Positions 57,360 to 64,000 of a stretch of 64,000 nt of DNA are shown here, one piece after another. The notes beneath the pieces are model-generated. The model ran no database searches and had not been told where the DNA came from. It saw only the letters and a list, made by a program, of their open reading frames with translations. The stretch covers positions 16,309 through 80,308 of IMG/VR virus record IMGVR_UViG_3300025401_000022; one strand, given 5' to 3'. Origin of the DNA: a virus. Numbering within the stretch: position 1 is the stretch's first letter; each line of letters opens with the position of its first letter. Made by a program: the position numbers and the translations under genes.

Positions 57360-57455
57360 GTAATTCTCCTGTGTGTGATGTGTGTAAATGCCGTCTTTCC
57401 GGCTGTCAGGCTTCTTTACGCCAAACAGAGGCGTCTCACGACGAGCTCCTATATC

Positions 57456-57466
57456 TACTAATACGC
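57456..57466 (-). promoter_or_regulatory. GCGTATTAGTA promoter copy, TerS operon
   Basis: The element is followed by GATATAGGAGC. The predicted start near 57451 gives a leader of about 92 nt before ATG 57359. The leader includes GACGCCTC...GGCGT-type self-complementary parts. Confidence 0.75.
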
Positions 57467-57485
57467 ATTTTTAGGATAAAGCGCC

Positions 57486-57728
57486 CTACTCTGGGATGAT
57501 GATCTTGCGTACTGGCTTTTCCTTCTTCTTTTGCTCTTCTTCCATCATCTTTCTAAAAGTCGGCATCATCTCATTGACGATACCTTTAGTCATGGCTTCG
57601 GCCAATAGGCGGTGCTCCATCTCCTGCTCTGCTGTCGTCTTCTTTGTCTTCTCTTCCACTGCTTGGACAATGTTGTTACCAAACTTGCGGTGCTTTAAAA
57701 ACTGGCGAATAAAGTTATCGTTACTCAT
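57486..57728 (-). CDS. Hypothetical charged helical protein, 80 aa
   Basis: The product starts MSNDNFIRQFLKHRKFGNNI and has a long charged helix ending in a Lys/Glu-rich tail (MMEEEQKKKEKPVRK). It overlaps the upstream gene by 8 nt. No family is recognised. Confidence 0.6.
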   Translation of the reverse strand: MSNDNFIRQFLKHRKFGNNIVQAVEEKTKKTTAEQEMEHRLLAEAMTKGIVNEMMPTFRKMMEEEQKKKEKPVRKIIIPE

Positions 57729-57927
57729 CTTTTTTAGGTGCCCCCACTTCTAATAACGCTTTAAATTGTGGCTCACCTTGCGCTTGGATCAAAGCGATCA
57801 AGCCAGCGGATGCAACGTAAGGTGCTTGTCCTAAGATGTGGAGGATTGCGTTTACTTGCTTAACGGTAAACTTAAACTCCAAAATTTCATTTTCTAATGG
57901 GTCTTGTTTTTGTACTTCGTCTGTCAT
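57721..57927 (-). CDS. Hypothetical protein, 68 aa
   Basis: The product starts MTDEVQKQDPLENEILEFKF and contains TVKQVNAILHILGQAPYVAS, a pattern found in small phage proteins of unknown role. It overlaps both neighbours. Confidence 0.6.
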   Translation of the reverse strand: MTDEVQKQDPLENEILEFKFTVKQVNAILHILGQAPYVASAGLIALIQAQGEPQFKALLEVGAPKKDE

Positions 57928-58226
57928 TTTTTCTTACCTTTCTTTACTGTTCCGCCTAAATTGGCTAATCCTATTGCTGCTTCTCTTCTTGCTAGTTTTT
58001 CTGGGTCCGTGCAGTACTGGTCTAACTCAAACTTTCGACAATACGTATCCATCAATTTTTCCATACGCATATCGTGCAGTACCTTAATACCGAGTAAAGC
58101 ATTTGCTACTTCGTCTTCAGTCATCGGCGTAATAAAATCACAATGATGCTTAAATAATAAATCAATATCTTCACTGGTCTGCCATGCCACCATGATGGCG
58201 CCTTCTAAATCAATATGGTTGTTCAT
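57924..58226 (-). CDS. Hypothetical protein, 100 aa
   Basis: The acidic N-terminal part (MNNHIDLEGAIMVAWQTSED) is followed by a helical domain and a basic end (GTVKKGKKK). ATGA couples it with the gene upstream. No family is recognised. Confidence 0.6.
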   Translation of the reverse strand: MNNHIDLEGAIMVAWQTSEDIDLLFKHHCDFITPMTEDEVANALLGIKVLHDMRMEKLMDTYCRKFELDQYCTDPEKLARREAAIGLANLGGTVKKGKKK

Positions 58227-58453
58227 TTCATCCTCTTCTTTGCTTTTTTAAGTTCTGCTGCAAAATCTACACTAAACCACTTACCTACGGTTTCAATTGC
58301 GGGCAACATTTCTTGGTATGCAGCGATGTCGTCCTCATGCCAAAGTGTTTTATTTTTCAGTGACTGCTTCATGCTAACGTAAGAGTCTGCAAGTGAGTTA
58401 ACTACTACCTGATCTGCAAAGTCGTCATCAATTTCAATCATCATTTTCCGCAC
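58223..58453 (-). CDS. Hypothetical protein, 76 aa
   Basis: The product starts MRKMMIEIDDDFADQVVVNS. The opening resembles small phage proteins with DxxxDxxV-type patterns, followed by a helical segment (AYQEMLPAIETVGKWFS) and a Lys-rich end. Function unknown. The start at ATG 58441 (MIEIDDD) is an alternative. Confidence 0.6.
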   Translation of the reverse strand: MRKMMIEIDDDFADQVVVNSLADSYVSMKQSLKNKTLWHEDDIAAYQEMLPAIETVGKWFSVDFAAELKKAKKRMK

Positions 58454-58665
58454 TCCTGTTCGTGGTTAATTCGTTTGGCTATTTCTCTTTCAATGTACCA
58501 GCGAGCCTTACGTAAGTCTTCTACTGCGTCCTTCTTCAAATCGCAGCGCCAAATATATTTCAGTGCGTTGCCAAGGTTAAAGCCCATGTGCTCAGTGATC
58601 TGAATGCACTCGATGCCACTGGGGTGGGCTGTGTAATGTTTAGGCTGGTTGACTGGATCGTTCAT
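58441..58665 (-). CDS. DUF3310 protein
   Basis: The 74-residue product fits DUF3310: NQPKHYTAHPSGIECIQITE, HMGFNLGNALKYIWRCDLKK and DLRKARWYIEREI. The family is frequent in phages, sometimes fused to nucleotide-metabolism genes. Its role is not settled. Confidence 0.85.
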   Translation of the reverse strand: MNDPVNQPKHYTAHPSGIECIQITEHMGFNLGNALKYIWRCDLKKDAVEDLRKARWYIEREIAKRINHEQECGK

Positions 58666-58834
58666 TTCTCATTCTCCTAAGTTCGTTTTCCACAGCGACA
58701 CACTCTTCCGGGCTCTCACAAACCCAGATTCCCAGTAAATCTTTATATAGGCTAGTGTCAATATCCTCCACACCAGCAATCGTTTCCATAACATATTTGT
58801 CCTTGTACTTGTGCTCCACAATAAAGTAGCTCAT
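58640..58834 (-). CDS. Hypothetical protein, 64 aa
   Basis: The product starts MSYFIVEHKYKDKYVMETIA, beta-alpha in layout, ending NELRRMRNERSSQPA. It overlaps the DUF3310 gene by 26 nt. No family is recognised. Confidence 0.6.
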   Translation of the reverse strand: MSYFIVEHKYKDKYVMETIAGVEDIDTSLYKDLLGIWVCESPEECVAVENELRRMRNERSSQPA

Positions 58835-59142
58835 AGCTTTAGTTCCTTTTTGATAAACTCCACGCCCTTAAGGAAGTGGTATCGCCAATACTTCTCAGAC
58901 ACGTTTGCCTCGAGGTGTGTTAATCCCTCTAAAAACGCCTCTAATACAAACCGCTCCTTGGCTGGCATCTTGTCTGCGATAAGGCGCTTGATGTCCAGTA
59001 TATCTTCTGCGCTCCACGGTAAGAAGGCCTCTACTAACTCTGTAGAGATGCCGTCGTTATCATCTTGCTCGATAGGGTCCAACTCCTCGTCAGATAGGCG
59101 AGGAGTTGCAGCGTGTACTTTGTGTTTGGTTTTTGTTCTCAT
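58831..59142 (-). CDS. Possible DNA-binding transcription-related protein, 103 aa
   Basis: The ATG at 59142 (MRTKTKHKVHAATPRLSDEE) is chosen since an earlier in-frame start would include the promoter element. Residues 40-100 (DILDIKRLIADKMPAKERFV, then LEAFLEGLTHLEANVSEKYW) look like a helical sigma-region-4-like arrangement (compare LPxxxRxVLxxxxxGxTxxEIA). The similarity is weak, and the turn and recognition helix differ. It could be a separate -35-type or activator component. Confidence 0.5.
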   Translation of the reverse strand: MRTKTKHKVHAATPRLSDEELDPIEQDDNDGISTELVEAFLPWSAEDILDIKRLIADKMPAKERFVLEAFLEGLTHLEANVSEKYWRYHFLKGVEFIKKELKL

Positions 59143-59144
59143 GG

Positions 59145-60485
59145 CTACACTAATACGCAATTTAGGTCATCTAAAAGTGCTTCTTGCAAATTTATTTTTC
59201 CGTCTAGTACTTTTACTACCTGCTCGTCAATACTATTAGACACCGTTAGGTGATGTATGATAACCGGTTTTTCTTGCCCTTGGCGGTAGATCCGAGCATT
59301 CGCCTGGATGTAGTTCTCTGAGCTCCATGGTAGATCGAACCAGACCGTCTGTGCTGTGTTTCCAACGTTGCACTGTAAATTAAGCCCGATGCCGCCGCTT
59401 TGCGGGTGGGCAAGCAGCATACGAATTTCGCCACGACGCCACGCTTCAATGTTGTCATCGTCCAGCACCACCGCCTCTGGGAACTGAAGACGTAACCGGT
59501 TGAGGCTGTGTTTGAAATGATAGAAGACAAGCGTGGGACTTGAAGATTCTTCCATGATCGACTCAAGGTATTCCAGTTTAGAGCGGTGTACTTCGTGCAC
59601 GTCTCCTTCTTCGCTATAGACCGCTCCCGATGTGAACTGGAGCAGCTTGTTCGCCAGTGCCGCTGCTGTTGGAGCTGTGATTTTTTCTTTCTTGATGTCA
59701 ACGACCATGTCTTTTCTAAGTTGGTCATACTTACTCCTTACGTTTTTGTCTAGTTCAATCTTGTGGTATAGCTTGGTACACTCGGGCAGCTGCAGATAAT
59801 CTTCGGCCTTGAGCGAGTAGCAGATGTCCTGAATCTTCTCTTGGATTTGCATGTCGGCCCCCAGCTTAAGTTTCCAGCTGTATACCACGCGGGTGTGCCG
59901 GTTGACTTGGTCTGGCACCATGTACTTGTCCCTAAAGCGGGTGAGGCTAGTCTCTAGGCGTTGGCCTAAGTCCAATATACCCACCTGAGACCAGAGATCG
60001 GACATGCCCTGAGGGGTAGGTGTACCAGTGAGGATAATACGCCGTGAGAAGCCCTTTAAATGCTTCTTGAGTGCCTTAAAGCGCTTGGTGCTGGGATCCT
60101 TAAAGCGGCTGGACTCATCAATCACTAAGTTAGTAAACACTAACTTAGGCTGAACGTCGCAGAGCCAAGCCACGTTCTCTAGGTTAATCAGGTAGATGTC
60201 TGCTTCCGAAGTCAAGCCTGACAATCTCTGCGCCGGTGTCCCCATGATCTTGGCCACTTTGAGGTGTGACAGGTGGTCCCACTTTTTTACCTCGGCGTCC
60301 CACACCGTCTCCGCTACCCTCTTTGGCGCGATGATCAAGGTCTTGCCCTGAAATTGTTCCGCAATGATGGTGAGCGTCGTCGCCGTCTTGCCCAGTCCCG
60401 GTGGCAGAAAAAGTCCCATGTTCGGGACCGTACGGGACAAATTGATAAGATGCTGTTGGTACTGGTGCAGGTCGGAGCGCTTCAC
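59145..60485 (-). CDS. SNF2-family DNA helicase/translocase
   Basis: The 446-residue product starts at GTG 60485. Motifs: I GLGKTATTL, Ia LIIAPKRV, II LVIDESSRFK (DEAH-type box DESS), III LTGTPTPQG, IV-V VFYHFKHSL and HPQSGGIGLNLQ, and VI NARIYRQGQEKPV. The enzyme moves on DNA in replication or repair. It is small for SNF2 and is typical for phage modules with VRR-NUC. Its first 302 nt overlap the VRR-NUC frame. Confidence 0.9.
   Translation of the reverse strand: MKRSDLHQYQQHLINLSRTVPNMGLFLPPGLGKTATTLTIIAEQFQGKTLIIAPKRVAETVWDAEVKKWDHLSHLKVAKIMGTPAQRLSGLTSEADIYLINLENVAWLCDVQPKLVFTNLVIDESSRFKDPSTKRFKALKKHLKGFSRRIILTGTPTPQGMSDLWSQVGILDLGQRLETSLTRFRDKYMVPDQVNRHTRVVYSWKLKLGADMQIQEKIQDICYSLKAEDYLQLPECTKLYHKIELDKNVRSKYDQLRKDMVVDIKKEKITAPTAAALANKLLQFTSGAVYSEEGDVHEVHRSKLEYLESIMEESSSPTLVFYHFKHSLNRLRLQFPEAVVLDDDNIEAWRRGEIRMLLAHPQSGGIGLNLQCNVGNTAQTVWFDLPWSSENYIQANARIYRQGQEKPVIIHHLTVSNSIDEQVVKVLDGKINLQEALLDDLNCVLV
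59148..59158 (-). promoter_or_regulatory. GCGTATTAGTG promoter copy inside helicase 3' end
   Basis: It lies in the last codons of the SNF2 helicase (encoding CVLV-stop). The ATG at 59142 is 5 nt after the element, so the transcript would start near 59143 and be nearly leaderless. Confidence 0.7.
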
Positions 60486-60741
60486 AAATAAAATCCTCTA
60501 TGTCGTCGTATGTTCGTAAAATATGTACCGGAAAGCCTTGCTCCCCAAACTCATCAAAAACCAGTTCTTGTCTCTTGCTCAGCTTGCCCGTCGTCGTCTT
60601 CAGCTCCACGAATAATACTTTGGAGTTCAACAAAACTATGCGATCCGGAACGCCCGATATAGTTGATATGAATTTGAGGCTCATTCCCCCGTTTTGCTTG
60701 ACCATCTTGTTTAGTCTTTGCTCTACTTGTTTTTCTAGCAT
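60184..60741 (-). CDS. VRR-NUC nuclease with overlapping C-terminal extension
   Basis: Residues 1-90 form a VRR-NUC domain: MLEKQVEQRLNKMVKQNGGM, SGVPDRIVLLNSKVLFVELK (D-x(n)-E-x-K active site) and TTTGKLSKRQELVFDEF. The domain normally ends near residue 90, but the frame stays open for another 95 residues that overlap the helicase out of frame. The extension is low-complexity and Gly/Asp-rich, and may be an overprint or a missing stop. The nuclease core is complete. Confidence 0.8.
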   Translation of the reverse strand: MLEKQVEQRLNKMVKQNGGMSLKFISTISGVPDRIVLLNSKVLFVELKTTTGKLSKRQELVFDEFGEQGFPVHILRTYDDIEDFICEALRPAPVPTASYQFVPYGPEHGTFSATGTGQDGDDAHHHCGTISGQDLDHRAKEGSGDGVGRRGKKVGPPVTPQSGQDHGDTGAEIVRLDFGSRHLPD

Positions 60742-61138
60742 GCTTGTCCTTTTCGTGCATACAAATTTTAAATATCTGTCCGGCTAGGTGGCCTGATAAA
60801 TAGGCACGCGTCTCGCCCACAAAGTTATCCTCTTCGCCTACGTGCTCGGCCAAATGATCCACAGCATGACTAACTTCGTGAGTAATCGTATCAACCAGCT
60901 CACTAAGGTTATCATTAACAAGAGATAGATCAAAAACCAAAATAATGATAGCGTCTTTGCCATCACCGATGAGGTGCGTCTCAGCAATCCCGCTGTCCAG
61001 TGCATTAGCTTTGAGAGTAACATCGTGGTCCTTTAAGATTTGTTGGAATACCTTGTCGTCAAAACATAGCTTGATGACGTCCGGAAAGAAGCCGACGTCT
61101 AGCTTATAGTAGTTGTAATTCTTTTTCTTCTTAACCAT
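60554..61138 (-). CDS. Zincin-like metallopeptidase
   Basis: The 194-residue product has the zinc motif ITHEVSHAVDHL (HExxH) near residue 88 and a third ligand candidate E in NFVGETRAYLSGHLA. The fold resembles small phage zincins. The C-terminal about 62 residues overlap the VRR-NUC start out of frame and are basic, then charged. The substrate is unknown. Confidence 0.7.
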   Translation of the reverse strand: MVKKKKNYNYYKLDVGFFPDVIKLCFDDKVFQQILKDHDVTLKANALDSGIAETHLIGDGKDAIIILVFDLSLVNDNLSELVDTITHEVSHAVDHLAEHVGEEDNFVGETRAYLSGHLAGQIFKICMHEKDKHARKTSRAKTKQDGQAKRGNEPQIHINYIGRSGSHSFVELQSIIRGAEDDDGQAEQETRTGF

Positions 61139-61359
61139 TAGTGCCTCGTATTCTTTTTACGTGAGAGCATTTCAATAATCTGCGCCTGTTCATCTTCGGG
61201 CAGTTCGTCCACTGGTGTAGAGTTGTCAAAGATCTCACCGGTCTCCGCCAGTTCAAAGATACCTCGAATTAACTTTTCCATCTCTTCTTCTGTAAGATCG
61301 TCTTCAATGTCATCAAAACAACCTTCCTCGAATGTTACTTTGAACGGCGGCTTTTTCAT
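61138..61359 (-). CDS. Small acidic protein, 73 aa
   Basis: The product starts MKKPPFKVTFEEGCFDDIED and is very acidic and helical (EEEMEKLIRGIFELAETGEI), then basic at the end. It could be a DNA mimic, but that is only suggested by charge. It overlaps both neighbours. Confidence 0.6.
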   Translation of the reverse strand: MKKPPFKVTFEEGCFDDIEDDLTEEEMEKLIRGIFELAETGEIFDNSTPVDELPEDEQAQIIEMLSRKKNTRH

Positions 61360-61640
61360 TTTGGCTCCTTTGCCTTTTTAACTTTAAGGGCCTCACGCAA
61401 TTCGTGTGAATGCAGTTTTTTACCTGGTTTCTTTACCTCACCAGCTTTCTTGGCAATCTTTGCAGCCTCTTTGCGATCTGCAAACTGGCCAGTAGAAAGC
61501 AAGAACCCACGCTTGTCTGCGTTTTTTGGGCGGCCGGCTTTCTTCTCAATCTCTTCGTGTGAGTAAGCAGGTGTGTCTTTTAAGATCTTACCTGACTTTT
61601 CTTTTACCGCTGGTTCAACTACTTTAATCTTTGTTGCCAT
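61356..61640 (-). CDS. Small basic protein, 94 aa
   Basis: The Lys-rich product (MATKIKVVEPAVKEKSGKIL, HEEIEKKAGRPKNADKRGFL) resembles small DNA-binding phage proteins with an AT-hook-like GRPK segment. It ends KKAKEPK. ATGA coupling to the next gene. Confidence 0.6.
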   Translation of the reverse strand: MATKIKVVEPAVKEKSGKILKDTPAYSHEEIEKKAGRPKNADKRGFLLSTGQFADRKEAAKIAKKAGEVKKPGKKLHSHELREALKVKKAKEPK

Positions 61641-61815
61641 TTTGGTTCCTTTCTACGTGCCATTTGCACAGGTCTTTGTAATATTTGATGCTTGCTTCAT
61701 ACTCTTTGTAGCGTGTTTCGTAAATCTCTTGTTGTTCTTTTAGGCTTTTGTCCTTTGGCCGCATCACAAGGCCGATCAGAAAGCCGATGAAGAACGCTAG
61801 TCCTATCTCAGTCAT
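61624..61815 (-). CDS. Small membrane protein with coiled coil, 63 aa
   Basis: The N-terminal transmembrane segment (IGLAFFIGFLIGLVM) is followed by a charged coiled coil (SLKEQQEIYETRYKEYEASI). No family is recognised. Confidence 0.6.
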   Translation of the reverse strand: MTEIGLAFFIGFLIGLVMRPKDKSLKEQQEIYETRYKEYEASIKYYKDLCKWHVERNQNGNKD

Positions 61816-62020
61816 CTAATTCCCCTACCATTTGTTTTACAGTATCCCAATCAGTTTTTTGTTCAAGATTGCCCTTATGATCTGCGCACCAAAAGCTATT
61901 AAGAAACTTATTAGTGTCTTTCATACGTTCCCACTCACGCACTCGGTACTTATATAGTTTAGTCCATGGCATGCGATTTGCTTGTAGTTTAACCCACCAC
62001 ACGTACAGTTTGGTTTTCAT
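61808..62020 (-). CDS. Hypothetical protein, 70 aa
   Basis: The ATG 62020 (MKTKLYVWWVKLQANRMPWT) overlaps the upstream stop (ATGA), so it is preferred over 62047. The product is basic and Trp-rich. No family is recognised. Confidence 0.55.
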   Translation of the reverse strand: MKTKLYVWWVKLQANRMPWTKLYKYRVREWERMKDTNKFLNSFWCADHKGNLEQKTDWDTVKQMVGELDD

Positions 62021-62193
62021 AGTTTCACCTGATTCTCTTCTGCCCACAGTAATGCCTCGGCCAGCTCTTTGTACCGGCTGGGGTCTATCACCTCACACTT
62101 GCCGTCTGCTGTAAAGCGCAAGAAGCCTTGGCCGTAGATTAGTGCGTTGTGCATGACGTGGTTGTAAAGTTGCACTGCATCTTGTTCGTTCAT
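62017..62193 (-). CDS. Hypothetical protein, 58 aa
   Basis: Short gene with ATGA overlaps at both ends. The product starts MNEQDAVQLYNHVMHNALIY, then GKCEVIDPSRYKELAEALLW. No function is known. Confidence 0.65.
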   Translation of the reverse strand: MNEQDAVQLYNHVMHNALIYGQGFLRFTADGKCEVIDPSRYKELAEALLWAEENQVKL

Positions 62194-62447
62194 AGCTCTT
62201 CCTCTTTGGTTTCGTTGCTGTATTTAAAGAGCGGTGTGATCTCCGCAACATAGCACTCAAAGTAACGTGCTTGACCCTTTGCAAACTCTCTCGCCTTGTG
62301 CAGTGTACCAAACTCGGTTGCTTGCCATGTTGTGTGCAGAAAATAGTTAACATCATCAAGCATTTCTTTTGGCTTATTGAAGTACACCACATACTTAGTG
62401 GTTGTGATCTTCTCTTCTTTTTGTTTTGTTTTAAATGGGTTCTTCAT
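62190..62447 (-). CDS. Hypothetical protein, 85 aa
   Basis: The ATG 62447 (MKNPFKTKQKEEKITTTKYV) follows GGAG and overlaps the upstream stop. A TTG at 62459 is rejected. The product has an alpha/beta layout with FGTLHKAREFAKGQARYFEC. Confidence 0.6.
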   Translation of the reverse strand: MKNPFKTKQKEEKITTTKYVVYFNKPKEMLDDVNYFLHTTWQATEFGTLHKAREFAKGQARYFECYVAEITPLFKYSNETKEEEL

Positions 62448-62563
62448 ATATTTCTCCAATATGTATCGTTGGGGTTAGCCAGCATGCTGGCAATAAGTTT
62501 GTCTACAGTGGGGAACCACTGGATGACTTTGAGCCCGTCTGCTTGGTAGATGGTGAAGCTCAT
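62444..62563 (-). CDS. Tiny hypothetical protein, 39 aa
   Basis: Short gene linked to both neighbours by ATGA overlaps. The product starts MSFTIYQADGLKVIQWFPTV. Found by coupling and composition. No family is recognised. Confidence 0.6.
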   Translation of the reverse strand: MSFTIYQADGLKVIQWFPTVDKLIASMLANPNDTYWRNI

Positions 62564-62739
62564 TGTTCTCTAACTTTCAACATTTCATCAGCGTATTGAT
62601 ATGCTAACACCGCTGGCTCTTCGTCAACAGAATAGTCGCAGGCCAATATACCTTGTAGTGCTGCGGCTGCAAAATAGTCACGCAAATCCATTCCGTTGTA
62701 TATGTCATTGTATTTACTTGATGCTGGAAACGCTTTCAT
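62560..62739 (-). CDS. Small hypothetical protein, 59 aa
   Basis: The product starts MKAFPASSKYNDIYNGMDLR, then DYFAAAALQGILACDYSVDE and AYQYADEML. This DLRDYFAAAALQGLL pattern is common in small phage proteins. GGAGAATAG precedes the ATG. Confidence 0.75.
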   Translation of the reverse strand: MKAFPASSKYNDIYNGMDLRDYFAAAALQGILACDYSVDEEPAVLAYQYADEMLKVREQ

Positions 62740-62740
62740 T

Positions 62741-62989
62741 CTATTCTCCTATTCCGTGGGCTCGCTCGATGGCACGGGCGAACTTTAATGCGTCAAACCG
62801 CAATTGAAAGTCTCTGTTGCCTTGGTCATGAAACAACCTCAATATCTCTGATTCTAACAGTGGTCTTGCTGTTGTTTGTTCAATATAAATCCAACCGGAC
62901 TCAACAGAATCATTTGCAAATTTTACTTTAGTTACGCCCAACGCATCACGTTGTGCATCTTGCCGGTCTTGTGTGGTAAAGGTGGTCAT
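62741..62989 (-). CDS. Hypothetical protein, 82 aa
   Basis: The product starts MTTFTTQDRQDAQRDALGVT. Its C-terminal part (LRFDALKFARAIERAHGIGE) resembles the FARAILRKA end of the three paralogues just upstream. This hints that it descends from the same family. It overlaps the upstream gene by 4 nt. Confidence 0.6.
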   Translation of the reverse strand: MTTFTTQDRQDAQRDALGVTKVKFANDSVESGWIYIEQTTARPLLESEILRLFHDQGNRDFQLRFDALKFARAIERAHGIGE

Positions 62990-63426
62990 TTCTCTTGTGC
63001 CTTTCTTAGTATTGCTCTAGCAAAATCATGGATTTCGTATAATCTTTTTTCACCAAATGGCGCACTGACTTCTTTGTATACCTGACTTATTTCCTCATCT
63101 GTTAAGTCTAACTTTTTTGTACAATTACACACTTTTTCGTACAAATCGGTGTTTTTTTCAACTTTTTTATTTGCTGGATGGGTGTAGAGTGGAATACTAA
63201 ACCTTCCTATATTCAAAGTGCTTACTTCAAATGACTCATCACTCATCCACGCTACTGGTTTAGTATTTACTTTGTTATTGCCGTCAGATTTACTTTGTTT
63301 TAACGCCTCTATTTCAGCTTGTTGCTGGCGTACAAAGTCTGCATATTGCTGAAATGGTTTGCCTTTTCCATCGCCCTGTATCCAATAAATGTTTTCTAAT
63401 TCATCAGCTATTTGTTTTGCGTTCAT
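62986..63426 (-). CDS. Tandem paralogue 1 (mosaic small phage protein)
   Basis: The 146-residue product starts MNAKQIADELENIYWIQGDG, then FVRQQQAEIEALKQSKSDG. The middle KPVAWMSDESFEVSTLNIGR with IPLYTHPA equals a segment of the third paralogue, and the end FARAILRKAQEK is shared by all. The IPLYTHPA module is common in anonymous phage proteins. Unknown function. Confidence 0.7.
   Translation of the reverse strand: MNAKQIADELENIYWIQGDGKGKPFQQYADFVRQQQAEIEALKQSKSDGNNKVNTKPVAWMSDESFEVSTLNIGRFSIPLYTHPANKKVEKNTDLYEKVCNCTKKLDLTDEEISQVYKEVSAPFGEKRLYEIHDFARAILRKAQEK
63170..63263. repeat. 94-bp near-identical repeat, copy 1
   Basis: It matches 63888-63981 with one difference seen (ATTCAAAG against ATTTAAAG), offset 718 bp. 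It encodes the KPVAWM...IPLYTHPA module. Confidence 0.95.
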
Positions 63427-63752
63427 TTCTCATTAGCCTTTCTTAATATTGCTCTAGCAAAATCCATAACATTCAAATCATTAGAAAGCCTTAATCCATG
63501 CTGGGGCTGTATTGTTTCTATTGAATTGGCAATTTTGTATATTTCCTCATCTGTTAGTTCACGCATTTCTAATGCTACGGCTCTTTGATGTTGTTCTTCT
63601 GCAAAATTTTGAATAAATCTATTTGCATTTTTTAAATTTTCTATTTCAGCTTGTTGCTGGCGTAGCATGGTGGCAGCTTCTTTACTTACTGGACATGGGT
63701 ATTCTTTTCCATAACAGTAATCTAATTCATCAGCTAGTTCGTTTGCGTTCAT
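63423..63752 (-). CDS. Tandem paralogue 2
   Basis: The 109-residue product starts MNANELADELDYCYGKEYPC, then MLRQQQAEIENLKNAN and LTDEEIYKIANSIETIQPQH, ending MDFARAILRKANEK. It shares the N-terminal and C-terminal modules with the neighbours but lacks the IPLYTHPA module. ATGA overlaps on both sides. Confidence 0.7.
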   Translation of the reverse strand: MNANELADELDYCYGKEYPCPVSKEAATMLRQQQAEIENLKNANRFIQNFAEEQHQRAVALEMRELTDEEIYKIANSIETIQPQHGLRLSNDLNVMDFARAILRKANEK

Positions 63753-64000
63753 TTTTCTTGTGCCTTTCTTAGTATTGCTCTAGCAAAACTTAAAACATTT
63801 AATTCATTACATAACCTTACTCCATAAGCTAAATCAATAGGTTCTATTTCAGATGCAATAGCCCATATTTCCCCATCTGTTAGTGTCTTTGCTGGATGGG
63901 TGTAGAGTGGAATACTAAACCTTCCTATATTTAAAGTGCTTACTTCAAATGACTCATCACTCATCCACGCTACTGGTTTAGGACTTGGTAAATCAATTTC
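63749..64000 (-). CDS. Tandem paralogue 3, 5' end cut by window edge
   Basis: The frame is open to the window edge (EIDLPSPKPVAWMSDESF), so the start is outside. It has the IPLYTHPA module, KTLTDGEIWAIASEIEPIDL and the shared end FARAILRKAQEK. The internal ATG at 63964 is probably not the true start. Confidence 0.7.
   Translation of the reverse strand, partial: EIDLPSPKPVAWMSDESFEVSTLNIGRFSIPLYTHPAKTLTDGEIWAIASEIEPIDLAYGVRLCNELNVLSFARAILRKAQEK
63888..63981. repeat. 94-bp near-identical repeat, copy 2
   Basis: This is the second copy of the 63170-63263 repeat, in the same orientation, in the third paralogue. Confidence 0.95.

Noticed and set aside
61905-61920. CTTATTAGTGTC as a further promoter copy
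   Set aside because: It lacks the GCG, lies in coding sequence and does not point at a gene start.

Overview
The window is part of a tailed-phage genome (Caudoviricetes) with podovirus-like gene content. It encodes a large terminase, portal, scaffold, HK97-type capsid protein, short-tail adaptors and large ejection-type virion proteins, but no long tape-measure or tail-tube module. A GH24 endolysin with an Rz/Rz1 spanin pair (Rz1 nested inside Rz) points to a Gram-negative host. The class II ribonucleotide reductase, GroES-like co-chaperonin, glycosyltransferases and GYSG-repeat fibres resemble environmental, probably freshwater, phages. No integrase, tRNA gene or CRISPR array was recognised. 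Both window ends cut through genes.

Layout. (1) 1-2805, minus strand: a partial small gene, two small genes and a primase-helicase (AEP, PriCT_2, SF3). (2) 2806-3239: an origin-like non-coding block. (3) 3240-8995, minus strand: an early-type block of about 20 tiny, mostly overlapping genes, including a sigma-70-family factor that ends before region 4. (4) 9001-10230: a non-coding divergence zone with an early-promoter candidate, a GC-rich stretch and a second, collinear copy of the origin-like block. (5) 10232-48998, plus strand: late genes. These are a free-standing Hint/LAGLIDADG-like ORF, TerL, portal, GroES, scaffold, capsid, receptor-binding fibres, a glycosyltransferase cassette, lysis genes, tail genes and ejection-type proteins. 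(6) 48986-64000, minus strand: DNA polymerase, HNH nuclease, DUF1289, RNR, DUF2815, DUF2800 nuclease, endonuclease VII, TerS, small genes, SNF2 helicase, VRR-NUC, metallopeptidase, then more small genes and a tandem paralogue family.

The main observation is regulatory. An invariant 10-mer, GCGTATTAGT, occurs 14 times, always oriented towards the following gene. It is absent from the block that encodes the sigma factor, where host-like TATAAT sites occur instead. In three cases the predicted start of transcription falls on, or one base before, the start codon. Several copies directly follow a hairpin or terminator. The working model is that host RNA polymerase transcribes the early block, and the region-4-less sigma then redirects it to extended -10-only promoters in front of the replication and virion operons. 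A single-subunit phage RNA polymerase encoded outside the window is the main rival explanation.
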